A DNA stretch of 64,000 bases from JBAXPV01 sp037132075. Lineage in GTDB: Bacteria; Bacteroidota; Bacteroidia; Bacteroidales; CAIXZF01. Within the stretch, counting starts at the first letter, position 1, and every line of letters begins with the position of its first letter. Below, one piece after another: positions 44,193 through 53,876 of the stretch. Where the stretch lies: contig JBAXPV010000004.1 in NCBI GenBank assembly GCA_037132075.1, positions 1-64,000 on the forward strand, written 5' to 3'. A model generated the notes under the pieces. That model made no database searches and was not told the origin of the DNA. It was given only the letters and a program-made list of their open reading frames with translations. The position numbers and the translations under genes are program-made.

Positions 44193-45641
44193 TTAAATTT
44201 TAGTTGCCGTATATTTTACAATATTTTTTGCCATCCCGCTAAAAATAAAGGCATGAAAAGGGAGCATCAGGAACCAGTAAAACCTTCCCATTAATCCTTT
44301 GGGGCGAAACGTTGCCACCTGGTTGAGGTATTCCTTGTGTTTTTTTTCAAGGATAGAAAATTCTAGCCAGGCCTCTCCTGGAAGTTTCATTTCTGCATAG
44401 AGCAATAATCTCCCTTTTTCTTTGTCAGCAAGGATGACCCGCCAGAAGTCAAGCGCATCACCCGCCTGGATCAGGTCTTTATTGGTTCTGCCTCTTCTCA
44501 GGCCAACACCACCAGTCATTTTGTCGAGAAACCCCCGCAACCGCCAGAGATTGTTGGCAAAATACCATCCACGGCTACCGCCGATGCTCCAGATGTTTTG
44601 AATAACCTTTGCTTTATCTTGAGATAACAGGGTTTTTCTGCTATCCTTGTAACAACCAAATACCGGGATTTCAATGAAATCCCCGATGTTCATATGTAGT
44701 TTTCCAGCAACTTGGGCATCTTTCCAGCTCGAAAGTACCAGGTTTTGCTCGATGCTCTCAAACGCCATGGCAATAGCATGTTTATAAGGGATCAAAGGGT
44801 GATTTACATATTTACGGATTTCCTGTTCTTTACAAATTACCTCAACTTTCATGCTGTCTACCAAATTCGTGGCGAGATAATAGGATGTTGAAGTGATGAA
44901 ATATAACCAGTATGACGATGATTTGGGCGTCATTCCAGGAATGATAAGAATATGCCTCTTTAACTTTCTGACCTGGGCGAATTGTAACAACATGTCTTTA
45001 TACGTCAGGATGTCAGGACCGCCAATATCAAAACTACGCCCGAAGGTATCCTTTACCAAAATGACACCTGTGAGATATTCCAGAACATTGCGGATCGCAA
45101 TTGGTTGACACAAGGTCTTGACCCACGATGGCGTGATCATCAGGGGAAGTTTCTCTACCAGATCGCGAATAATCTCAAATGAAGCGCTGCCGGATCCCAG
45201 TATAATTCCAGCCTTGAGCGTCGTGACAGGAACTTTGCATGAATTCAGGATGTTTTCCACGTTCTTCCGTGACTGCAGATGTTTGCTAAGTTTGGTAGAA
45301 TTGACCATTCCACTAAGGTATATGACCTGCTGCGCCGTACTTTCATTCATCCAGTTCACGAAATTATCTGCAGTTGCAGATTCCAGAAGTGAGAAATCCT
45401 TTTCACTGGTACTCATAGAGTGAATCAGGTAAAAGGCGACATCAAACTTCATCGGGAGTTTTTGAGCAAAAGGATCTTTTAAAAGGTCCACTTCAATAAT
45501 CCGGATTCCGGGCTGGCCTAGAAATGGGGTTAGTCGGTGACGATCTCTAACACAGGCATATATCTCATGTCCCTGACTTAAAAGGACAGGGATCAGGCGT
45601 TTTCCAATATAACCATTGGCACCGGTAAGCAAAATCTTCAC
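44193..45641 (-). CDS. SDR-family NAD(P)-binding protein with DUF2867 domain (YbjT-like)
   Basis: 482 residues. Rossmann start KILLTGANGYIGKRLIPVLL (TGANGYIG), atypical/extended SDR domain about 1-290, then a DUF2867 domain (GGSRGWYFANNLWRLRGFLDKMTGGVGLRRGRTNKDLIQAGDALDFWRV...PGEAWLEFSI) ending in a hydrophobic segment. Start is GTG at 45641: the second codon upstream in frame is TAG, so no other start exists. Function of this fusion is unknown; a quinone or lipid redox role is sometimes guessed. Confidence 0.85.
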   Translation of the reverse strand: MKILLTGANGYIGKRLIPVLLSQGHEIYACVRDRHRLTPFLGQPGIRIIEVDLLKDPFAQKLPMKFDVAFYLIHSMSTSEKDFSLLESATADNFVNWMNESTAQQVIYLSGMVNSTKLSKHLQSRKNVENILNSCKVPVTTLKAGIILGSGSASFEIIRDLVEKLPLMITPSWVKTLCQPIAIRNVLEYLTGVILVKDTFGRSFDIGGPDILTYKDMLLQFAQVRKLKRHILIIPGMTPKSSSYWLYFITSTSYYLATNLVDSMKVEVICKEQEIRKYVNHPLIPYKHAIAMAFESIEQNLVLSSWKDAQVAGKLHMNIGDFIEIPVFGCYKDSRKTLLSQDKAKVIQNIWSIGGSRGWYFANNLWRLRGFLDKMTGGVGLRRGRTNKDLIQAGDALDFWRVILADKEKGRLLLYAEMKLPGEAWLEFSILEKKHKEYLNQVATFRPKGLMGRFYWFLMLPFHAFIFSGMAKNIVKYTATKI

Positions 45642-45673
45642 CGGCTAAAGATAGAAAAAAGCATTAAACTATG

Positions 45674-46441
45674 TCAATATGTAAAATCTTGCAAAATTTT
45701 AAACAGCGCTTCTGGTGCATCTGCATGAACCCAATGGCCTGCTTCCGGAATTGTTTTTAGGATTGATTCCGGGAATATCTTGTGAATCATTAGAATGTCT
45801 TCATCCATGATGTAATCTGATTTTCCGCCCCTGACAAACAAACATGGTTTTGCAAAAGTGCCATGGAGCTCAGGGCTGTCAGCCAGAAAGTCAAGATTAT
45901 CACTTATTGCCTGTAGGTTAACGCGCCATCCAAAGGCATTTCGCTCCCTACGGAAGAGATTTTTTTGGATAAACAGACGTATCCTGGGATCCGCAACCTG
46001 GCCGGAGATCATTTTTTCAACCTCATTTCGCTGGCTTACGGTTTTGAAATCCACTGACAACATGGCTTTAAGAATGTCGAGGTGTATATTTCGGAGGTTG
46101 TAGTTTTTTGGTGCAATATCAATGACGATCAGTTTTGAAATCAATTTCGGGCTTTCCACTGCAAGGGTCATCGCAACCTTTCCCCCCATGGAATGGCCCA
46201 GGATAATCGCTTCATTTATGCCTTGCTCAGCAATAAACTCCCTGACGTCGTCAGCCATGGCAGGGTAATTATGTGTAGGACTATGCGGTGAATGACCGTG
46301 ATTTCTCAGATCCGGGATGCGAACACAGAACTTACCTGCCAGACGTTGCCCCATTGTCACCCAATTGTCTGACATCCCATACAATCCATGAAGAATGATC
46401 AGTGGAGGACCGTCGCCATAATGACGAAAAAATAAGGTCAT
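45674..46441 (-). CDS. Alpha/beta-fold hydrolase (YbfF-like esterase)
   Basis: 255 residues. Oxyanion region LIILHGLYGMSDNW, nucleophile elbow GHSMGG with Ser84, acid in LFVRGGKSDYI and His in EAGHWVHADAPE near the end. The IPDLRNHGHSPHSPTHNYPAMADDV segment is typical of YbfF-type acyl-CoA/ester hydrolases. Its ATG overlaps the pdxJ stop by 4 bases (ATGA), so the two are co-translated. Confidence 0.88.
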   Translation of the reverse strand: MTLFFRHYGDGPPLIILHGLYGMSDNWVTMGQRLAGKFCVRIPDLRNHGHSPHSPTHNYPAMADDVREFIAEQGINEAIILGHSMGGKVAMTLAVESPKLISKLIVIDIAPKNYNLRNIHLDILKAMLSVDFKTVSQRNEVEKMISGQVADPRIRLFIQKNLFRRERNAFGWRVNLQAISDNLDFLADSPELHGTFAKPCLFVRGGKSDYIMDEDILMIHKIFPESILKTIPEAGHWVHADAPEALFKILQDFTY

Positions 46442-47148
46442 AATTCTTTTAAGTAAAGCTGAATCGTATTCTCCAACCCAAAGTACAAAGCGTCACTGAT
46501 GAGAGCATGTCCAATGGAGACTTCCAGGAGACCAACAGTGTTTTTGCTGAAATAATGTAGATTTTCAAGGTTCAGGTCATGACCGGCATTCAAACCTAAG
46601 CCAATTGACTGGGCCAGGATAGAGGCTTCTCGGAAGGCATGAATCGCCTTTGCCGGATTCAAAGGGTAATTTCTGGCGTAGGATTCTGTATAAAGTTCTA
46701 TCCTATCAGTACCGGTATTGACAGCCTTATCAATCATTTTCAAATCAGTCTCAATGAAAATCGAAGTGCGAATGCCATGATTATGAAACTCCTTGATCAC
46801 TTCTTTCAGGAAAGAAGCATGTTGAATTGTATCCCAGCCTGCATTTGAAGTCAGGGCTTCCGGAGGATCAGGGACGAGGGTTACTTGTTCAGGCTTTGCC
46901 CGGATGACCAGGTCAATAAAACTCCTTGAGGGATAACCTTCAATGTTAAATTCTGTATTGACCAGCGGTCTGAGGTCCAGGACGTCCTGATAACGGACAT
47001 GACGCTCGTCGGGACGTGGATGAACGGTAATGCCTTGTGCTCCAAATCTCTGGCAATCCTTTGCGACCTGGAGAAGATCAGGGATGTTGCCACCCCTTGC
47101 GTTTCGAAGGGTAGCTATTTTGTTGATGTTCACGCTGAGACGGGTCAT
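46438..47148 (-). CDS. pdxJ: Pyridoxine 5'-phosphate synthase
   Basis: 236-residue TIM-barrel enzyme joining 1-deoxyxylulose 5-phosphate and 3-amino-1-hydroxyacetone phosphate in the DXP-dependent vitamin B6 path. Clear PdxJ marks: N-terminal TRLSVNINKIATLRNARGGNIPDLL, GITVHPRPDERHV, EQVTLVPD and GLGLNAGHDLNLENL. Start at the ATG 47148 gives the standard N-terminus; a TTG at 47247 would add 33 residues and overlap the divergent CBS gene. Confidence 0.95.
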   Translation of the reverse strand: MTRLSVNINKIATLRNARGGNIPDLLQVAKDCQRFGAQGITVHPRPDERHVRYQDVLDLRPLVNTEFNIEGYPSRSFIDLVIRAKPEQVTLVPDPPEALTSNAGWDTIQHASFLKEVIKEFHNHGIRTSIFIETDLKMIDKAVNTGTDRIELYTESYARNYPLNPAKAIHAFREASILAQSIGLGLNAGHDLNLENLHYFSKNTVGLLEVSIGHALISDALYFGLENTIQLYLKEL

Positions 47149-47236
47149 ACGCCTTGGTATTTTAGGATTGCTTAGGCGGATAAAGTTATAGAGTATTTCA
47201 ATCGAGTCGATAGAATTATAATTACTTTTGTCACTA

Positions 47237-47899
47237 ATGATTGCCAAAGACCTGCTTACCGAAAAGATTCAGCCGATCAGGACCTCTACCACAGGCCTTG
47301 ATGCCTTGGCCTTTATGGATGAATACAGGGTTTTTCATCTCCCTGTAGTCAACGATCTTGAATTGTTGGGTTTTATTTCTGAAGAAGATATCAACAGCTA
47401 CAATCATCTCGAGGAATCGATAGGTAACTATCACCTTAGCCTGGGCCGGTTATCGGTCTCAGAAGAGCAACATATTTATGACGTGATCAGGCTTATGACA
47501 GAAAATAAGCTGAGCCTCATCCCGGTAACTGATAAACACAATATCTACCAAGGAGTCATCACGCAGGCAGGGATTGTTGCGCAGTTTGCACAAATGGCTT
47601 CATTAATGAATCCCGGTGGTATTATCGTTCTGGAAATAAATGAAAGAGATTATAGTCTTAGTGAAATAGCCCAGATCGTTGAATCTAATGATGCTTCAGT
47701 TTTAAGTGTTTTCCTGAAAACCAATCCGGAATCTACAAAGATGGAAGTCACGCTTAAGTTAAATAAACTTGACATTGGTGCGGTTTTACAAACATTTAGC
47801 CGTTATGAATATACAGTTAAGGCGAGTTTTACGGAAGGGGATGACAATGAACTGCTTCGTGATCGATTTGATTCGCTGATGACCTACCTAAGTATCTGA
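47237..47899 (+). CDS. CBS-pair protein with C-terminal ACT-like domain
   Basis: 220 residues. Two CBS motifs (about 1-55 and 65-120: ALAFMDEYRVFHLPVVNDLELLGFISEEDI; IRLMTENKLSLIPVTDKHNIYQGVIT) and a C-terminal ACT-like region (GGIIVLEINERDYSLSEIAQIVESNDASVLSVFL). Likely a soluble adenosine-nucleotide or amino acid sensor. It heads the nadK-DUF6089-uppS-bamA run, an order that recurs in Bacteroidota. ATG at 47237 is preferred over a TTG at 47228. Confidence 0.85.
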   Translation: MIAKDLLTEKIQPIRTSTTGLDALAFMDEYRVFHLPVVNDLELLGFISEEDINSYNHLEESIGNYHLSLGRLSVSEEQHIYDVIRLMTENKLSLIPVTDKHNIYQGVITQAGIVAQFAQMASLMNPGGIIVLEINERDYSLSEIAQIVESNDASVLSVFLKTNPESTKMEVTLKLNKLDIGAVLQTFSRYEYTVKASFTEGDDNELLRDRFDSLMTYLSI

Positions 47900-47946
47900 A
47901 CTGTGCAAAAACGGAAATCCCTTTTCTTCATTGAATCTTCACGCCC

Positions 47947-48825
47947 ATGAATGCTGCGATTTTTAGTAAAAGTTTGAGTTCAGACCACTTCCCCTTTCTC
48001 CTTCAGCTGATTGAAGCCTTGAACGCAAAACAAATAGGTGTGAAAATTTATGAGCCATTTTACAAGGAGATAAGTTCTATTATTCCGGCCTCCGTTGTGG
48101 TTGATGTTTTTACAAAACATACAGAAATCAGAGACCAGGTGGATCTGCTTTTTTCCATTGGCGGAGATGGCACATTGCTTGATACTATTACGCTTGTGAG
48201 GGATTCAGAGATCCCGATTTTAGGCGTAAATATGGGTAAGCTCGGATTCTTATCGAACGTTTCCAGAGAAGAAATCGTTGGTACGGTAACACAGTTGCTC
48301 AATAAAGAATATACACTGGAAACCAGGAGCCTGCTGCGTGTTGATAGCCAGGATCATCTTTTTGGTGACATCAATTATGCAATGAATGACCTTATGGTAT
48401 ATAAAAAGGCACCATTGTCGATGATCGTGATTCATACATACATTAATGAACAGTTTTTGAATTCATATTGGGCTGATGGCCTGATTGTAAGCACTCCAAC
48501 AGGTTCGACAGCTTATTCCATGAGTTGCGGCGGCCCGATTATCACCCCGGATTGCAGAAATTTCGTGATTACACCCATTGCCAGCCATAATCTGACGGTT
48601 AGGCCTATCGTGATCCCCGACAGTAGTGTCATTCGCCTCAGTGTTGAAGACAGGAATCATGATTATTTTATTGGGCTCGATTCCAGGTCCATCTCTTTAC
48701 ATACTCAAATTGAGCTGACCATTAAAAAAGAAGAGTTTGGAGTCAGATTAATAAAACCCTTAGGGAAAGATTTTTTTGGTACGATCAGGGAAAAACTAAA
48801 CTGGGGATTGGACAAAAGGAATTAG
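47947..48825 (+). CDS. nadK: NAD kinase
   Basis: 292 residues; phosphorylates NAD to NADP. Nucleotide loop GGDGT at 72-76, NMGKLGFL, and the second NAD site SYWADGLIVSTPTGSTAYSMSCGGPI. Length is normal for bacterial NadK. Lies 47 bases after the CBS-ACT gene; a promoter for the downstream genes is seen just after its stop. Confidence 0.95.
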   Translation: MNAAIFSKSLSSDHFPFLLQLIEALNAKQIGVKIYEPFYKEISSIIPASVVVDVFTKHTEIRDQVDLLFSIGGDGTLLDTITLVRDSEIPILGVNMGKLGFLSNVSREEIVGTVTQLLNKEYTLETRSLLRVDSQDHLFGDINYAMNDLMVYKKAPLSMIVIHTYINEQFLNSYWADGLIVSTPTGSTAYSMSCGGPIITPDCRNFVITPIASHNLTVRPIVIPDSSVIRLSVEDRNHDYFIGLDSRSISLHTQIELTIKKEEFGVRLIKPLGKDFFGTIREKLNWGLDKRN

Positions 48826-48849
48826 GATTTCGCAATTTATTGTAAATCC

Positions 48850-48881
48850 TTGCGTTTATTGCCTTTACCTTATTACCTTTG
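48850..48881 (+). promoter_or_regulatory. Bacteroidota-type promoter of the DUF6089-uppS-bamA-skp genes
   Basis: TTG at 48850-48852, 21-base spacer, TACCTTTG at 48874-48881; the ATG of the DUF6089 gene is 50 bases downstream. Best-matching internal promoter in the cluster. Confidence 0.55.
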
Positions 48882-48931
48882 CAAAAGCAGATTATTCGGG
48901 ATGTCTCTGATAGTCAAACGTTTACTTAATA

Positions 48932-49792
48932 ATGAAGAAAGTCTTCTTGCTTATTTTTACTTTCATTAGCCTTGTGTCTTTCGCCCAAAGATCGGAGTTA
49001 GGAGTTTTTGCCGGAGGTGGTTATTACCTCGGTGATCTGAATCCTAACAAACAATTCGGAAATACCAAGCCAGCATTTGGTGCAATTTACCGTTACAACC
49101 TAAGTACCCGTTGGGCTTTAAAATTTAATGGGATTTTTGGTACTATAGTTGGAGATGATGCCTCGACAGCCGGTTTTGATAAGCAGCGGAACCTTAGTTT
49201 CAAGTCGAGTATGATGGATTTTTCCGGACAAATAGAGTTGAATTTTTTACCATATTTCACAGGCAGTGCCAAATATAATTTTGCTCCTTATATTTTTGCC
49301 GGGTTGAGTGTATTCTCATACAACCCTAGAGCACAATATAACGGGGTTTGGTATGACCTTCAGCCTTTGGGAACAGAAGGCCAGGGAACCACTGCATATA
49401 CTGGGAGAAAGACATATTCGCTGACTCAGATTGCCTTTCCTTTTGGAATAGGTTGTAAGTTTAGTTTGAATAAGCTATTTTGTTTTGGTGTTGAATGGGG
49501 TATGCGAAAAACTTTTACTGATTATTTGGATGATGTGAGTACAACATATGTTGATCCTGTACAATTGGAAGCTGAGAAAGGGACTGTGGCTGCGGCATTA
49601 TCTAACCGCTCGATTACAATCCCTGGTCAGCCATCTATTGAGCCGGGAAAAGCAAGGGGGAACTCACGTACAAAAGACTGGTATGCCTTTGCAGGGCTTA
49701 CACTAACAATGAAGATTATCACTAAGAAAAATCATGGATGTCGTGACTTTCAGGAGAGACGTCAATATAATGGCTTTTTTCCCAATGAATAG
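48932..49792 (+). CDS. DUF6089-type outer-membrane beta-barrel protein
   Basis: 286 residues. Signal peptide ends S-F-A-Q (18), then SELGVFAGGGYYLGDLNPNKQFGNTKPAFGAIYRYNLSTRWALK, the family's opening, and alternating amphipathic strands typical of an eight-stranded barrel. The C-terminus ends unusually with a short basic/polar tail (KNHGCRDFQERRQYNGFFPNE) after TLTMKI where most relatives stop, possibly a 3' extension by loss of an earlier stop. Position right before uppS and bamA is conserved in the phylum; role unknown. Confidence 0.8.
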   Translation: MKKVFLLIFTFISLVSFAQRSELGVFAGGGYYLGDLNPNKQFGNTKPAFGAIYRYNLSTRWALKFNGIFGTIVGDDASTAGFDKQRNLSFKSSMMDFSGQIELNFLPYFTGSAKYNFAPYIFAGLSVFSYNPRAQYNGVWYDLQPLGTEGQGTTAYTGRKTYSLTQIAFPFGIGCKFSLNKLFCFGVEWGMRKTFTDYLDDVSTTYVDPVQLEAEKGTVAAALSNRSITIPGQPSIEPGKARGNSRTKDWYAFAGLTLTMKIITKKNHGCRDFQERRQYNGFFPNE

Positions 49793-49834
49793 CATATCCG
49801 ATAGGCAATCATTCACAACGAGAATCCCTTCACC

Positions 49835-50581
49835 ATGAGTTGGAAAGAAATGATCATTCCCGAGCGCGTACCTGTTCATGTTGCTATCATTATGGATGGC
49901 AATGGACGTTGGGCGAAGCAAAGAGGACTGATGCGGGTTTTTGGGCATGAGAATGGAGTGACTACAGTTCGCAAGGTCACTGAGGCTTGTGTTAGCATTG
50001 GCGTAAAATATCTGACGCTCTATGCATTCTCCACGGAAAACTGGAATCGCCCACGTTGGGAAGTTGATGCCCTGATGGATTTGCTTGTAAAATCGCTGAA
50101 GTCGGAGTTGAGTACCTTAAATAAAAACGAGGTTCGATTGGAAGCTATTGGTGACCTGGAGAGTTTGGGAGAGAAAAATTGTAAAGAACTAAGAAACGCT
50201 ATTGAGGCCACTAGACACAACAATAAATTGACCTTAGTTCTGGCACTGAGTTATAGCGCACGATGGGAAATAGCTGAAGCTGCTAAAAAACTTGCTAAAC
50301 TTGCAAAAGAAGGACTGCTTAATCCAGAAGATATTAGCCCGGAAATCCTGGCCACCAAGCTTACAACGGCTGCTTTTCCTGATCCGGAATTGTTGATCAG
50401 GACCAGTGGCGAATTCAGAGTCAGTAATTTCCTGCTTTGGCAAATTGCTTATGCTGAACTTTTCTTTAGCCCCAAACTTTGGCCTGATTTTACGGAAGAG
50501 GACCTTTTTGAAGCCATTGCCAATTACCAGAAAAGAGAAAGAAGATTTGGACTTACCAGTGAACAAATTAAAGCCGAGTGA
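49835..50581 (+). CDS. uppS: Undecaprenyl diphosphate synthase (isoprenyl transferase)
   Basis: 248 residues making the C55 lipid carrier for peptidoglycan and surface glycans. Signature MDGNGRWAKQRG (20-31, catalytic D21), LTLYAFSTENWNRP and RTSGEFRVSNFLLWQIAYAELFF near the C-terminus. All match cis-prenyltransferases. Stop is 4 bases before the bamA start. Confidence 0.95.
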   Translation: MSWKEMIIPERVPVHVAIIMDGNGRWAKQRGLMRVFGHENGVTTVRKVTEACVSIGVKYLTLYAFSTENWNRPRWEVDALMDLLVKSLKSELSTLNKNEVRLEAIGDLESLGEKNCKELRNAIEATRHNNKLTLVLALSYSARWEIAEAAKKLAKLAKEGLLNPEDISPEILATKLTTAAFPDPELLIRTSGEFRVSNFLLWQIAYAELFFSPKLWPDFTEEDLFEAIANYQKRERRFGLTSEQIKAE

Positions 50582-50585
50582 ATCT

Positions 50586-53204
50586 ATGATAAAAAACCGG
50601 CTCCTTGTTCTTCTGGCATTATTCCTTTTACCTGTTTTTAGCTTTGCCCAGGCTGATTCTATCCGCCTTCAGGAGGAAGTGGATTATGCAAATCCTCAGG
50701 ATTATGAGATTGGTGGTGTAACTATCAGCGGTGTTCAATACTATGACAACAATGCGTTAATTAACCTTAGTGGCCTTACTGTTGGCGACAGGGTTAAAAT
50801 TCCTGGAGAGAATGTAACCAAGGCAATTAAAAAATTGTGGGATCAGGGATTCTTTGAAACAGTTTCTATCACGGCTACAAAATTTCTTGGCGACAAAGTA
50901 TTCCTTGATATCTATCTGACAGAACGCCCCCGCCTGACCTTTTTTACCTTTACCGGCTTACGAAAAGGAGAAATTGATGAACTCCGTAAGGATCTGAAGT
51001 TTGAAAAAGGGGATGTTATTGATGAGCACGTGATTATCAGGGCAAAGAACCTGATCAAAAAGACTTATATCAAAAAAGGCTTCCTTGATGTGAGTTGTGA
51101 TATTATCCAACGACGAGATACGACACGGGAAAACGGTGTCATCTTGGCCATTAACATCAACAAGCACCCCAAAGTTAAAATTAATCAGATCAGTATTTTA
51201 AGCGATAAGATCACCAATCAGGATCTTGTGAAAAATAAGCTTAAAGATACCCATGAGAAAGGAATCCTGAAACCGTTCCAGTTGTTGGATTCGCTTCTTA
51301 CGAATATACCACCAAAGATTATTCAAGGGAAATTCAATGAAATACCAACTGTCGCGAAAACGGCCTTTAAAAGGTCAGTTAAAACGACTTTCTTTAAGGC
51401 TTCTAAGTTTATTCAGGAGGATTATGAGCAGGATAAGGTAAGACTCATCGAAAAGTATAATGAGCTGGGATACAGGGATGCTGTAATTGTAAAGGATAGT
51501 GTGTACAAGGTTAGTCCCGGCATGATCAATGTGGATATCGTTATTGATGAAGGGAGGAAATATTATTTCCGTAATATCGACTGGGTGGGTAACACAAAAT
51601 ATTCCTCAAAAGTATTGAGTGAGATTCTAAATATTCATAAGGGTGATATTTACAACCAGGGAGACCTGATAACAAATTTATCAGGCAATCCGGATGGTCT
51701 TGATATTAGTACGCTTTATCTCGACGACGGTTATCTCTTCTTTCAGGTTGATCCGGTGGAGGTTAGGGTTGAGAATGACTCAATAGATTTGGAAATCAGG
51801 GTTCGTGAAGGTAAGCAGGCCCGGATCAACAAGATTTTATTAAAAGGCAATACCAAAACCAATGACCATGTTGTTTATCGTGAGATGAGGACCCGCCCGG
51901 GCCAGCTTTTCAGCAAAACAGATATTGTTCGAACGGTACGAGAACTCGCTCAGCTTAAGTATTTTGATGCACAAAAACTGGTGCCTGTCCCAAAACCAAA
52001 TCCTTCTGACGGTACTGTTGATATTGAATATAATGTCGAAGAAACTTCTTCTGACCAGATTGAGTTATCAGGCGGATGGGGCTATGGCCGGGTCGTAGGA
52101 TCTTTGGGTGTCTCCTTCAATAATTTCTCCTTACGCAATATGTTCAAAGGAAATGCCTGGAGGCCGATTCCTTCAGGTGACGGGCAGAAAGTGGGTGTGC
52201 GCTTTCAGTCATACGGTGCCGGTTATTATAGCTATAACCTGTCTTTTACAGAGCCATGGTTGGGTGGAAAGAAGCCAACGGCACTCGGTTTAGCCTATTG
52301 GCATAGCTATTATTCTAATGGGGTATCACCGGCACTAGCTAATTTTTATAGTTATATCATTGACGGATTCTCTGTTTCTCTGAGTAAAAGACTCAAATGG
52401 CCGGATGACTTTTTCTCCATCAGCCACTCCTTTTCATTTCAACAGTATCGGATTCACAATTATCAATCGATCCTCGACATCAGGAACGGGAGTTTCTACA
52501 ATTTCAATTATGGCTTAACAATCTCACGTTCCTCGATTGATGCACCTTTATATCCAAAATCAGGTTCTGAAATTGTTTTGACGATGAATTTTACACCCCC
52601 GTATTCTGTTTTTAATGGAAAAAATTATGACCTGATGACACCCCAGCAAAGGTATCAATGGGTTGAATATCAAAAATATAAGTTCTCCGCTTCTTTCTTT
52701 ACGAAGCTATTCGGAGATTTGGTTTTATTGTCCAGGATTAAATATGGATTCCTGGGTACCTATAATAAAAAGCTGGGCATCACACCTTTTGAACGGTTTT
52801 ATTTAGGCGGTGATGGCTTGTCAGGATATAATAGCCTGGATGGCAGGGAAGTTATTGGGATGCGTGGATATATTAATGAATCGCTCACGCCTGATTTCTG
52901 GGCCACCCCTATCGGAGGTACTATATTCAATAAACTCACCATGGAGTTAAGGTATCCAATTTCTCTGAATCCAAGTTCAACAATATTCATGACTGCCTTT
53001 TTTGAAGCAGGAAATGATTGGCGGACATTTAAAGAGTTTGATCCCTTTAACCTTTACCGGTCTGCGGGTGTTGGACTTCGGGTGTTTTTGCCGATGTTTG
53101 GGACTTTGGGGCTTGATTGGGGTTATGGCTTTGATCCGGTTCCTGGTTTACCAAATGCCAATGGAAGCCAATTCCATTTCTCAATTAATCAGTCAATTGA
53201 CTAA
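50586..53204 (+). CDS. bamA: Outer-membrane assembly factor BamA (Omp85)
   Basis: 872 residues. Signal peptide ends S-F-A-Q (about 22). About five POTRA domains (45-450; first EIGGVTISGVQYYDNNALINLSGLTVGD, last INKILLKGNTKTNDHVVYREMRTRPGQLFSKTDIVRT), then the Omp85 barrel with SYNLSFTEPWLGGKKPTALG and the late motif GGDGLSGYNSLDGREVIGMRGY (the R-G-Y/lid-lock region). Inserts outer-membrane proteins. ATG at 50586 gives the signal peptide; the upstream open frame overlaps uppS. Followed by two Skp-type chaperone genes, as expected. Confidence 0.95.
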   Translation: MIKNRLLVLLALFLLPVFSFAQADSIRLQEEVDYANPQDYEIGGVTISGVQYYDNNALINLSGLTVGDRVKIPGENVTKAIKKLWDQGFFETVSITATKFLGDKVFLDIYLTERPRLTFFTFTGLRKGEIDELRKDLKFEKGDVIDEHVIIRAKNLIKKTYIKKGFLDVSCDIIQRRDTTRENGVILAININKHPKVKINQISILSDKITNQDLVKNKLKDTHEKGILKPFQLLDSLLTNIPPKIIQGKFNEIPTVAKTAFKRSVKTTFFKASKFIQEDYEQDKVRLIEKYNELGYRDAVIVKDSVYKVSPGMINVDIVIDEGRKYYFRNIDWVGNTKYSSKVLSEILNIHKGDIYNQGDLITNLSGNPDGLDISTLYLDDGYLFFQVDPVEVRVENDSIDLEIRVREGKQARINKILLKGNTKTNDHVVYREMRTRPGQLFSKTDIVRTVRELAQLKYFDAQKLVPVPKPNPSDGTVDIEYNVEETSSDQIELSGGWGYGRVVGSLGVSFNNFSLRNMFKGNAWRPIPSGDGQKVGVRFQSYGAGYYSYNLSFTEPWLGGKKPTALGLAYWHSYYSNGVSPALANFYSYIIDGFSVSLSKRLKWPDDFFSISHSFSFQQYRIHNYQSILDIRNGSFYNFNYGLTISRSSIDAPLYPKSGSEIVLTMNFTPPYSVFNGKNYDLMTPQQRYQWVEYQKYKFSASFFTKLFGDLVLLSRIKYGFLGTYNKKLGITPFERFYLGGDGLSGYNSLDGREVIGMRGYINESLTPDFWATPIGGTIFNKLTMELRYPISLNPSSTIFMTAFFEAGNDWRTFKEFDPFNLYRSAGVGLRVFLPMFGTLGLDWGYGFDPVPGLPNANGSQFHFSINQSID

Positions 53205-53277
53205 AAAAAACGATAAAATAGCGGTCTTGGCAGGTTTTTTGCTGCTGCCCTTTTGTAGAATATAATAAGCATCAACA

Positions 53278-53811
53278 ATGAAGAAATATTTTTTAGTAGC
53301 ACTGTTTTTATTTGCTGTTTCAGGCTTCAGTCATGCCCAGAAATATGCCTATGTTGACTCACAGTATATTTTGGATAACCTCCAGGATTACAAAGATGCC
53401 CAGGAGAAGCTGGATGCCTTAAGCGTTGATTATCAGAAAGAAGTAGAAGCTAAGTTTTCTGAGATTGACAAATTGTACAAAAAATTCCAGGCTGAATCAG
53501 TCTTGCTTCCTGATGAGATGAAAAAGCAACGCGAAGAAGAGATTGTGAAGAAGGAAAAAGATGCCAAAGACCTTCAGAAGAAGCGTTTTGGGAAGGAAGG
53601 AGATCTCTTTAAAAAGCGCCAGGAGTTAGTGAAACCTATTCAGGATAAGGTATATAACGCTGTAGAAGATATTGCCACAAAGAAAAGTTATGCCTTTATT
53701 TTCGATAAGGCCGGGACTATTAGCATTTTATATGCCGATCCAAAACTTGACGTCAGTGATGATGTTCTGAAACAAATTGGAGGCAATGTGAAAACCAAGG
53801 GAGAAAAGTAA
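53278..53811 (+). CDS. OmpH/Skp-family periplasmic chaperone, copy 1
   Basis: 177 residues. Signal peptide ends S-H-A-Q (21); then KYAYVDSQYILDNLQDYKDAQEKLD, a long Lys/Glu/Gln-rich coiled coil (about 45-120) and the closing beta strands SYAFIFDKAGTISILYADPKLDVSDDVLKQI. This is the Skp fold, a trimeric holdase delivering outer-membrane proteins to BamA. 73 bases after bamA. Confidence 0.92.
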   Translation: MKKYFLVALFLFAVSGFSHAQKYAYVDSQYILDNLQDYKDAQEKLDALSVDYQKEVEAKFSEIDKLYKKFQAESVLLPDEMKKQREEEIVKKEKDAKDLQKKRFGKEGDLFKKRQELVKPIQDKVYNAVEDIATKKSYAFIFDKAGTISILYADPKLDVSDDVLKQIGGNVKTKGEK

Positions 53812-53876
53812 AATCTCCAGCGGCTTTGACATTTCATTTGAATTCGTATTTTTACCAAAATAATTTTTGATTTTTT

